DNA from: Kordiimonadaceae bacterium
Lineage (GTDB): Bacteria > Pseudomonadota > Alphaproteobacteria > Sphingomonadales > Emcibacteraceae
DNA: 16,884 nucleotides
NCBI GenBank assembly: GCA_018699075.1
Contig: JABIPV010000046.1
Span: 1-16,884, forward strand
Direction: 5' to 3'
In this document: piece after piece, positions 8,130 through 15,450 of the stretch
How positions within the stretch are numbered: position 1 is the first letter of the stretch
Layout of the letters: the number at the start of each line of letters is the position of its first letter
The notes under the pieces: model-generated
What the model was told of the DNA's origin: nothing
What the model saw: the letters and a program-made list of their open reading frames with translations, nothing else
Databases searched by the model: none
Position numbers and translations under genes: made by a program

Positions 8130-9953
8130 TTATTCCTTTACTTCTTGTAACCAAACCCATTGAAACTTAATGGCTTTGCTATTTTTCGGCTCTACATTCA
8201 TTTCAATTTCATAATAGCCGGCTTTTGGAAACTCTATGGTCCCAAATCTGGAAGAATGATAATTATCAATCACCCAATCTTCATCGGGTTCACCAACTGT
8301 TTTACCTGTCGGTATTACATCGTGATTTATTGAGGCGTTTGATGCTTTGATTGAAATCCTGCCCTCATCACCTTCTTCTTGGAAGCTATAGGACGTATCC
8401 ACCTGATAGCTCCCCGCGGCTTCAATATAAACTTTCCATTTATATGTACTGTTTGAAGTCACATCCACATGTGGTGGAATGGTACCGAAACGTGCGATAG
8501 GTACAATTTCTTGATTGCCATCAGCCGATATCCAATTGGAAGGAAGCAGTGAATAGCCCCCTGTTACAGACATAGCGGCTAGATCAACGGCAACATCAGG
8601 TTTTTTATCATATTCAACCACGATAACCGAAATAAAATCATCCGGCTGTTGCGCGGGTAAATCAAGATGGGCGACGACTTCTTGATGATTAAACGGGATT
8701 GACGATTGGCTTTTATCCGCAAGCGCATAAACTCTCGTTGGTTTTGTTTTAATGCCGGAGAGAGTAATTTCTTTACTAAGTGGCCAATTGTAAATATGCA
8801 AATATAGGTTATGAGTGCCGTTATCCGTTTCACGGTAAGTAATTTGCCCCCAGTCATGCATTTCTTTGGGCAAGTCGAATGCACCACTTCCATAAATAGC
8901 TTCACCGTTTACATTGAGCCATGCGCCCATTTCTTCTAGCCTTTTGGTCATCTCTGGGTGAATATCGCCGTTGGCCCGCGGACCAATATTTAGCATATAA
9001 TTACCGTTTAAACTTGTGTTATTAATGATCGCTCTAAGCATGGAAGACGTCGACTTCCAATCCGTATCTTTGGCAAAATACCCCCATGAATGAGATATTG
9101 TTCCCGCCGTTTGCCATGGGTAATCTTTTTTAAACTGGCCTAGTTCATTATCTTGTAATGACTGAAAATCCACATCATTATCTTCTTCAACAGACAACCC
9201 AAGGCGAGAATTTACCAATGTATCTGGTTGAAGTTCACGAATTAATGATTTTAATTGCATCAACTGTGCTTTAGTCACAACAGTTTCAGAATGGTTTTTC
9301 CACATATCAAACCATATAAGTCCAATTGGGCCATAATCTGTAAGAAGTTCACGCATTTGCGGAATGACTTTTTCTTGCCAATATTGATCATAATCTTCCG
9401 CTGAAATACCGTATACTTCACGTGTATGATCCCAACTATTTGGATGCTCCCAATCAATCCAATGTGAATAATAAATGCCAAGCTTCAATCCATGTTTTTT
9501 ACAGGCAGCTGCAAGTTCCTTTAATATATCCCGCTTGGGTCCTGATTTATTGCCAATATCGTAATTACGCACTTTACTGTCCCATAATGCGAAACCATCA
9601 TGATGCTTTGCCGTAAAAGTCACATACTTCATTCCTGCCTTTTTCGCGAGGATCACCCATTCTTCCGGATCAATAGCATCCCAGTCAAATTTATCCAATA
9701 AAGTCAGATATTCATCACCGTCAATGCGGTTGCGGTATTGAAGCCATTCGGAATAATCATTTCCGTGACGGAGCTTCTCCCCTTTCCAGAAACCTTCCGC
9801 GCCACTATATACCCCCCAATGAATGAACATGCCGAAACGGTCATCGGTAAACCACTCTGCTCGCTCATTTGTGTTGGCTTGGCTTAAGGCATATTGATTG
9901 CCCCCTAATAGTAGGGTGAGGCATAAACAAATAGTGCGAAACATTTTTGTCAT
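8130..9953 (-). CDS. GH29 alpha-L-fucosidase, exported
   Basis: This 607-residue protein is a retaining glycosidase that removes alpha-linked L-fucose. A Sec signal covers about residues 1-25 (ending ALSQA). The GH29 barrel shows RFGMFIHWGVYS at 39-50, FTAKHHDGFALWDS at 113-126, the predicted nucleophile D216 in GLIWFDMW, and LNIGPRANGDI at 321-331. E270 in a DNE motif is a candidate acid/base. The WE(T) glutamate often seen before the SWGY motif is Q281 here (PWQTAGT). After about residue 360 comes a beta-rich region; the last ~120 residues look like a carbohydrate-binding-type beta sandwich. The ATG at 9953 gives a good signal peptide; the ATG at 9944 is an alternative. It is first in an operon with the sulfatase, so both probably act on the same exported-enzyme substrate. 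Confidence 0.92.
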   Translation of the reverse strand: MTKMFRTICLCLTLLLGGNQYALSQANTNERAEWFTDDRFGMFIHWGVYSGAEGFWKGEKLRHGNDYSEWLQYRNRIDGDEYLTLLDKFDWDAIDPEEWVILAKKAGMKYVTFTAKHHDGFALWDSKVRNYDIGNKSGPKRDILKELAAACKKHGLKLGIYYSHWIDWEHPNSWDHTREVYGISAEDYDQYWQEKVIPQMRELLTDYGPIGLIWFDMWKNHSETVVTKAQLMQLKSLIRELQPDTLVNSRLGLSVEEDNDVDFQSLQDNELGQFKKDYPWQTAGTISHSWGYFAKDTDWKSTSSMLRAIINNTSLNGNYMLNIGPRANGDIHPEMTKRLEEMGAWLNVNGEAIYGSGAFDLPKEMHDWGQITYRETDNGTHNLYLHIYNWPLSKEITLSGIKTKPTRVYALADKSQSSIPFNHQEVVAHLDLPAQQPDDFISVIVVEYDKKPDVAVDLAAMSVTGGYSLLPSNWISADGNQEIVPIARFGTIPPHVDVTSNSTYKWKVYIEAAGSYQVDTSYSFQEEGDEGRISIKASNASINHDVIPTGKTVGEPDEDWVIDNYHSSRFGTIEFPKAGYYEIEMNVEPKNSKAIKFQWVWLQEVKE

Positions 9954-10051
9954 AAAATTTTATCTTTCGTGATTGCTTTCAGGAGTATTTCTTTTAATAT
10001 TACAAACAGTAAACCAAATCACGATTACCAATCAATAAAAGAATTTATCAT
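9954..10051. promoter_or_regulatory. Divergent intergenic region, fucosidase / octahaem cytochrome
   Basis: This 98-base AT-rich gap must hold promoters for both directions. A 7-base inverted repeat, CGTGATT at 9968-9974 and AATCACG at 10017-10023, flanks it, with a smaller TTAC-N5-GTAA at 10000-10012 between. TTGCTT (9973-9978) and AATATT (9996-10001), 17 bases apart, are a weak rightward promoter candidate. No convincing leftward promoter was found. Confidence 0.3.
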
Positions 10052-12292
10052 ATGAAATCAGTACAGCTCTATTTTATCTTAGGCCTTTTTCTTTTTGCAA
10101 CGGCAATAATGGTAACGGTCATAAGTTCAGACAGTACCTGGGCGCAGGAAGATAAATTACCTATAGGGCATACAACAGATCAAAACTGTCAAAGTTGCCA
10201 TAGTGTTGAGTGGCAAGATTGGCAAGGGTCACATCACCAAAAATCAATGGCATTGGCAAGTGAAGAAACAGTCCTTGGTACATTTGATAATGAAGAAGTT
10301 ATCATCAATGGCGACACCAGTCGTTTTTATAAAAAAGATGCTGAATTTTGGGTAAATACCGAAAACACAGATTATAAAATTGAATATGTTTTTGGCTTCG
10401 AACCATTACAACAATATCTAATCAAAAAAGAAGGTGGAAAATATCAAACGCTCCCCCTTTCTTGGGACAGTAGAAGCGAAGAGCGGGGCGGCCAACGCTG
10501 GTTCCATGTTTATGGCGAGGACCATATTTCACCCAATGACAGGCTGCATTGGCAGCAACCGCTGCAAAATTGGAACGGCATGTGCGCTGATTGTCATTCA
10601 ACAGGGTTAGAGCGAAACTACGACGCAGAAAGCAACAGTTTCGACACCAAATGGAGCACCATAAACGTTTCCTGCGCGTCTTGTCATGATAGCAACACAC
10701 CATTTGCTCCTACCGCCGATGACGGTCTTGGCTGGATACTTGAAGAAGGGAATAACACGGTTTCCTGGCTTGGCCCCAAACGTGACCAGTCAGAAATTGA
10801 AGTTTGTGCTGCTTGCCATTCGAGACGCGCACCTTTAACAGATGGTTTTACATCAAGTGATAAATTCTTAGATACCTTTACACCTTCACCGATTTTATCG
10901 CCCGAATATTTTCCAGACGGCCAAATCCGTGATGAAGTATATGTCTGGGGTTCATTCATGCAAAGTAAGATGTTTTCAAAAGGCGTTGTCTGTTCGGATT
11001 GCCATGATCCTCATAGCTTACAGTTAAAAGCAACGGGTAATCAACTTTGTGCCCAGTGTCATGAAGCCAGTTATTTTGATACGACGTCCCACACCAAACA
11101 TGAAATAGCGACACCCGGTGCCCAGTGCGTTGATTGTCATATGGCATCGCGAACTTATATGGGAGTTGATGATCGTCGTGATCATAGTTTCCGCATTCCA
11201 AGGCCTGATCTAAACCATAAAACCAGCAGCCCCGATGCTTGTACATCATGTCATATGGATCAAACACCTGAATGGGCTGGCGAGCAAATAAATGGTTGGA
11301 ACGGCAATAAAATTCAACCAATACATTATGGCGAAGTTCTAAATAAAGTATTTTTAGGTGAAGCCGGCGCAGAAGCCCAATTAAAAGCCATGCTTGTTGA
11401 TGAAGACATTCCCGTAATCATTAGAGGAAGTGCTTACTCTTTGCTTACCAGCTTCCCAAATGAAAATTCCGCATCGCTTATTACCCAAGCTGTAACATCA
11501 GATGAGCCACTGATTAGATTAGGTGCCGTACGCGGGTCTGAGTTTATACCGCTTGAAATGCGTCTGCCGATTATATCACCACTGCTTAATGATGAATTTA
11601 AGGCGGTTCGCGTTGAAACCGTTCGTGCTTTATCCGGCTTGAACCCTTCCACAATCGAAGCAGCACTCAAACAATCTTATCAAGAGGCAGAAAAAGAATT
11701 TCTTATTGCTCAAAACCAAACCACATGGCGTGGTGAAGGCCACTTTAATTTAGGGCTTTTTTATAACGGTAAAGATAACGGTGAAACATCAAAACAACAT
11801 TATCAAGACGCCATTAGAATTGACCCTTATTTCCCCGCCAGTTATATCAACCTTGCGGATTTATATCGGTCACAAGGCAAGATTAAAGAAAACACAGACC
11901 TGATTGATCAAGGGCTCGCATTTATGCCAAACAGTCCTGATTTAAACTTTTCAAAAGCATTGCATTTAATTCGTTTAAAACAGGCGCCGGATGCTCTTGA
12001 TTATTTGGATAATGCGGTTTCCAATGCACCTAACAATGCATATTATGCTTATGTGTATGCTGTTGCACTTACGGATATGAAATTGGTTGGAAAAGCGCTT
12101 AATGTATTAACAACGGCTGTGCAAAACACCCCTAATGATGGCAACATTAATATGATGTTACTTAATCATTATACCGGGCAGGGAAATTTTTCTGAGGCGT
12201 TAAAATTTGCCGAAAAATTAGCAAAATTATTCCCGGGAAATCAAATGATAAATCAAACCTTGATGGGCTTAAGAAACAGACAACAATTATAA
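10052..12292 (+). CDS. Octahaem c-type cytochrome with HEAT-like and TPR repeats
   Basis: This 746-residue protein has a Sec signal (about 1-31, ending TWAQ) and eight CxxCH haem-c motifs at residues 46, 178, 208, 252, 314, 333, 359 and 397. The first is followed by W-x-x-S-x-H (WQGSHHQKSM), as in the cytochrome c554-like multihaem family. No CxxCK catalytic haem site of nitrite-reductase type is present. Residues about 430-550 look like short HEAT-type helical repeats, and 560-735 like TPR repeats (for example GHFNLGLFYNGKD, YINLADLYRSQGK). The protein is probably periplasmic or outer-surface and carries or stores electrons; substrate and partners are unknown. It is transcribed alone, divergent from the fucosidase. 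Its stop overlaps that of the convergent kinase by 6 bases. The ribosome site before the ATG is weak. Confidence 0.88.
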   Translation: MKSVQLYFILGLFLFATAIMVTVISSDSTWAQEDKLPIGHTTDQNCQSCHSVEWQDWQGSHHQKSMALASEETVLGTFDNEEVIINGDTSRFYKKDAEFWVNTENTDYKIEYVFGFEPLQQYLIKKEGGKYQTLPLSWDSRSEERGGQRWFHVYGEDHISPNDRLHWQQPLQNWNGMCADCHSTGLERNYDAESNSFDTKWSTINVSCASCHDSNTPFAPTADDGLGWILEEGNNTVSWLGPKRDQSEIEVCAACHSRRAPLTDGFTSSDKFLDTFTPSPILSPEYFPDGQIRDEVYVWGSFMQSKMFSKGVVCSDCHDPHSLQLKATGNQLCAQCHEASYFDTTSHTKHEIATPGAQCVDCHMASRTYMGVDDRRDHSFRIPRPDLNHKTSSPDACTSCHMDQTPEWAGEQINGWNGNKIQPIHYGEVLNKVFLGEAGAEAQLKAMLVDEDIPVIIRGSAYSLLTSFPNENSASLITQAVTSDEPLIRLGAVRGSEFIPLEMRLPIISPLLNDEFKAVRVETVRALSGLNPSTIEAALKQSYQEAEKEFLIAQNQTTWRGEGHFNLGLFYNGKDNGETSKQHYQDAIRIDPYFPASYINLADLYRSQGKIKENTDLIDQGLAFMPNSPDLNFSKALHLIRLKQAPDALDYLDNAVSNAPNNAYYAYVYAVALTDMKLVGKALNVLTTAVQNTPNDGNINMMLLNHYTGQGNFSEALKFAEKLAKLFPGNQMINQTLMGLRNRQQL

Positions 12293-13660
12293 ATTAGAAA
12301 CCTGTTTTTTCCATTTTTCAACGTAGGGTACTAAATGTTCTGAACTGTAAGGTTTCACTTTGGGTAATGATATTGTTGACGGCACTCTATCCCAATGTGC
12401 CAGCCTAAAACATCCTTCGGCAATGCCACCTACATCAGAATTAATGCGAATTTTTTGATCATTCCTTATGGCCGCAAGCAAAGAACATATAATATCATTA
12501 GTGGCAAAACGACCTTCGATGATTATGTCGTCTTTGCAATTAAGGCTGGATAGTAAATGATCGATCATCAACGCACTATATATTGTCGCTACCGCCCTAG
12601 CATTGGTAAGTTCACCCAATATTTTACCTTTGATATTTCCGAAAGGTCCTGACCCGTTACCAAAAGAAGGGAGCGCCATTACCCCTTCAGATAATGTGTT
12701 TTCAATATCATTTTCTGTGCAATCTCCCTCTCCCAAGTTGCATATTTCTGCATACTCACGCCCCCCCATATATCGGGCGGTAGCCAGTGCCCCGCCAGAT
12801 GCATCTATATTGGCGAGCATATCGCGCGTTTCATCCAAACAATCGAGGTTGCTATGGGGTGACATTGCAATAGTCCAGGTCCCCGTTGAAATTACAGTCG
12901 GCCTTTTATCAAACGGAATATCCAAGTACGGGATATAACCTGCATTACTGTCATGAACACCCGGCATGACCCGGCATGTTTGCTTAAGTCCTGTATCAGC
13001 GGCAACTTCAGGACGGATTGTGCCAATGACTTCCCACGCTTTCACAATTGGTGGAAATTTTCCTGTTAGTCCTAATTTACCAACGACACTAGAATATTGA
13101 TTGCGGTTTAAATCCCATAAATCAGTATGACATCCTATAGAAGTCATTTCCGTTACTGCTACTCCACTTAATCGCCACGCCCAATAAGACGGATAAAATA
13201 AGACGGATGTCCTAGCCTGGTCCTCATCACTTAAAAAACCCAATTGATAATGTAGTTGTCGCCCAATATTTAACCCGCCGGGTAAATTCGGCGAATAACA
13301 TTCGTTAAAAGGCTGGCGTATTTCTGCGTAGTTATCATCAGGATAATCATTAAATTCATAATCTAATATCGGCAATACCAATTTTTCAGCTTCTAAGTCC
13401 ACCAAAGCGGCGCAGGCGCCATGTGTGGAAATACTTATGGTGCCGATGTCATGTTTTGAAGATAAAAGGTGTGTTTCTTCAACAAACCATTGCCAATTCC
13501 CCTCCATATCAATGCAGGGATATAATGAAGTTTGTAATACTTTATTTTCTTTCCTTGTGGTCTCTAACTTACGTCCCACATTATCCAATAAAATCAACTT
13601 AACATTGGTTTTTCCAACATCAATAACCAATGTACATTCATTTGATTTCAGAACGGTCAT
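12287..13660 (-). CDS. FGGY-family carbohydrate kinase, probable L-fuculose/L-rhamnulose kinase
   Basis: This 457-residue cytoplasmic kinase phosphorylates a sugar with ATP. The FGGY/actin-like fold is shown by the N-terminal phosphate loop DVGKTNVKL (14-22), STHGA (79-83), the predicted catalytic base D237 in GVHDSNAGY, and STGTW (258-262). Length suits rhamnulo- or fuculokinases. It lies 2 bases after the permease gene on the same strand and beside an aldolase for 6-deoxyketose 1-phosphates. The likely reaction is therefore L-fuculose or L-rhamnulose to its 1-phosphate. The neighbouring fucosidase favours fucose, while the aldolase type favours rhamnose, so I do not assign a symbol. Confidence 0.8.
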   Translation of the reverse strand: MTVLKSNECTLVIDVGKTNVKLILLDNVGRKLETTRKENKVLQTSLYPCIDMEGNWQWFVEETHLLSSKHDIGTISISTHGACAALVDLEAEKLVLPILDYEFNDYPDDNYAEIRQPFNECYSPNLPGGLNIGRQLHYQLGFLSDEDQARTSVLFYPSYWAWRLSGVAVTEMTSIGCHTDLWDLNRNQYSSVVGKLGLTGKFPPIVKAWEVIGTIRPEVAADTGLKQTCRVMPGVHDSNAGYIPYLDIPFDKRPTVISTGTWTIAMSPHSNLDCLDETRDMLANIDASGGALATARYMGGREYAEICNLGEGDCTENDIENTLSEGVMALPSFGNGSGPFGNIKGKILGELTNARAVATIYSALMIDHLLSSLNCKDDIIIEGRFATNDIICSLLAAIRNDQKIRINSDVGGIAEGCFRLAHWDRVPSTISLPKVKPYSSEHLVPYVEKWKKQVSNL

Positions 13661-13662
13661 AT

Positions 13663-15312
13663 TTAGTCGGCCTTTTTCGGGATCATAAAGACAAGTGCTA
13701 ATGCCGCGATAAAATATACAATAGTAGTTACAGCGATATCCGTCTTAAAGCCTGCTAAATCACCAGATGAATAGGCATTAAAACCGACGACAAAACCAGC
13801 TATTAATGACAATACAACAATAGCCCTCAAAACCTTAGTAATTATAGTTACCTTTGGCTTTTGAACATCATTTGAAGTTTGTAAATATGCGATCTCATTC
13901 ATTTTCCGGTTATTCTCACTATGAGCCATTTGATCGGCTTTATCACGGTCAACGTCACCCGCACCTGCCATTTTTGCAAGTATAGGATATAAAACAAATG
14001 CCGTAACCCATGCAGGCACAAATAAGAATAAAACATGCACATCATATCCAAAGGATAAAATGGCAGCCACACCGACCGAAACCGCCCAGGTAATTGCCGC
14101 AGGTACATTTAGAGTATCGCCCTTAACCGCACGCCAATAACGTACCAAATTCATTTTTTTAAATATGAAATGTTCCGCAACAATAATGCCGCCGGTAGGG
14201 GCCAAAACCAGAGCCATAATTCCTAAATAATTCAGAAGCCCTGTAAACACGAACGGAAAACAGGCGATTATTGTTGTTAAGACGCCCACTACTAAAGTTA
14301 CTTTCTCGCGCGACCATTTAGGATTTAAGGATTGAAAAGCCAGTCCCGCTCGGTAAATAGTCGGGTTTGATGTCGTCCAACCGGCAATGATTACAGCAAG
14401 TATCCCTGCAGCGCCCAGTGCTTGATATGCGACTTCACCGGCGTCAAGACTGGTTAGCGCTTTTCCAATTAGCATCGCGGCCCCAGCGCCCATAATCCCC
14501 GCAGCGAGCCAAGCGGCAAAATGACCGATGAACATTCCAATTGATGAATACCAAGCATAAGAAGATTTTTTGGCAAACCTTAATATGGTCATATCACCAA
14601 GCGCCCCATGGAAGGCGAGATTAGCCCCCCAAGCTATGGCGACAACATGCCACATATTCATATCCGTCCCCATATCCCGCCATATGCTTAATTGAGCAAG
14701 TTGTAGGAGTTCACCTGCACCGTTGATAACGCTCACATCAGGTGTTCCAGCAAGTAAAGTAGGCATTAAGGCAATAGCGCCAATAAAAAACATAGAAATC
14801 ATCCAGGGTGCAGAAACTTCTGCAAATCTAGCGACAAATGAAAAACCTTTCATTGCCGAATAAGCAATTACCGCGCCGACGGCAATTGCTACAAAAATAA
14901 AGGATGTGCTGGTTGGGTACCAATTGACTTGCGGGGGAATATCAAAAAGAATACGTACGGCACTTGCGGACACCGTAATCATTGCACCCGCAAGTACGCA
15001 CATTAAAATACCATTGATAATGCTATAAAATTTGATAAAACTGGGACCGGCAATTTTTTCTAAATATGTATAAAGTGTAAGACGCGTATCCGTTGCGATA
15101 GGACCACAAACGATTACCCAAGTGAGTACAGCAAGCGCATTACCAATTATCAATCCTTGAATGACATCAATTGTTCCCACACCCCATGACACAAACATAG
15201 CACCAATAACAAATTCTGTTCCCGCAACATGTTCACCCGCATAACTAGCTGCGAAATAACGTCCTGGCTTAAGGCTTGCCGGCTCTACTGGCACCCGATC
15301 AAATTCACTCAT
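13663..15312 (-). CDS. NCS1-like (purine-cytosine permease family) transporter
   Basis: This 549-residue integral membrane protein has about 12 hydrophobic segments from residue ~33 to the C-terminus, and a charged loop near 450-490 before the last two. The N-terminal region with EHVAGTEFVIGAMFVSWGVG (28-47) and conserved glycines resembles NCS1-type permeases of nucleobases and related compounds. The start ATG at 15312 follows a GGAG-rich stretch at a distance of about 10 bases. It is first in an operon with the FGGY kinase, so its substrate is more likely a 6-deoxy sugar or derivative than a nucleobase. That substrate is inferred only from context. No RhaT- or FucP-like sugar permease occurs in the window. 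Confidence 0.7.
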   Translation of the reverse strand: MSEFDRVPVEPASLKPGRYFAASYAGEHVAGTEFVIGAMFVSWGVGTIDVIQGLIIGNALAVLTWVIVCGPIATDTRLTLYTYLEKIAGPSFIKFYSIINGILMCVLAGAMITVSASAVRILFDIPPQVNWYPTSTSFIFVAIAVGAVIAYSAMKGFSFVARFAEVSAPWMISMFFIGAIALMPTLLAGTPDVSVINGAGELLQLAQLSIWRDMGTDMNMWHVVAIAWGANLAFHGALGDMTILRFAKKSSYAWYSSIGMFIGHFAAWLAAGIMGAGAAMLIGKALTSLDAGEVAYQALGAAGILAVIIAGWTTSNPTIYRAGLAFQSLNPKWSREKVTLVVGVLTTIIACFPFVFTGLLNYLGIMALVLAPTGGIIVAEHFIFKKMNLVRYWRAVKGDTLNVPAAITWAVSVGVAAILSFGYDVHVLFLFVPAWVTAFVLYPILAKMAGAGDVDRDKADQMAHSENNRKMNEIAYLQTSNDVQKPKVTIITKVLRAIVVLSLIAGFVVGFNAYSSGDLAGFKTDIAVTTIVYFIAALALVFMIPKKAD

Positions 15313-15360
15313 CCTTAACTCTCCCTCTTAATTTTTCATTCATTGTACTGATATTATCCA

Positions 15361-15382
15361 ATTGCGCAAGCTTATGCGCAAT
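15361..15382. promoter_or_regulatory. 8-bp inverted repeat, candidate operator
   Basis: ATTGCGCA (15361-15368) and TGCGCAAT (15375-15382) form a perfect inverted repeat with a 6-base spacer. It lies nearer the permease start (15312) in the 138-base divergent gap and differs in sequence from the palindrome at 15398, so it may bind a different regulator. Confidence 0.45.
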
Positions 15383-15393
15383 AATGCAATATT

Positions 15394-15424
15394 TTGATTG
15401 AAAGTGATCACTTTCAAGTATATT
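15394..15424 (+). promoter_or_regulatory. Possible promoter for the aldolase/dehydrogenase gene
   Basis: TATATT at 15419-15424 could be the -10 box, with TTGATT (15394-15399, 19-base spacer) or TTGAAA (15398-15403, 15-base spacer) as the -35. Neither spacer is ideal. The region overlaps the 20-bp palindrome, as expected for a repressed promoter. Confidence 0.3.
15398..15417. promoter_or_regulatory. Perfect 20-bp palindrome, candidate repressor operator
   Basis: TTGAAAGTGATCACTTTCAA equals its own reverse complement over all 20 bases. It lies between the divergent permease-kinase operon and the aldolase gene and just upstream of TATATT (15419-15424). A bound protein would cover the rightward promoter. 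Its regulator is not in the window. Confidence 0.6.
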
Positions 15425-15450
15425 GTCACAGGAAATTAGGAGAAATTTAT

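Noticed and set aside
8128..8160. Upstream extension of the sulfatase to an ATG at 8160
   Set aside because: It adds polar residues before a good signal peptide and overlaps the fucosidase gene, while the ATG at 8127 has its own AAGGAA.
8904..8915. ACCGTTTACATT, identical to part of the operator at 637-648
   Set aside because: It is inside the fucosidase coding sequence, lacks the opposite arm and is explained by ordinary codons (a VNG-containing stretch).
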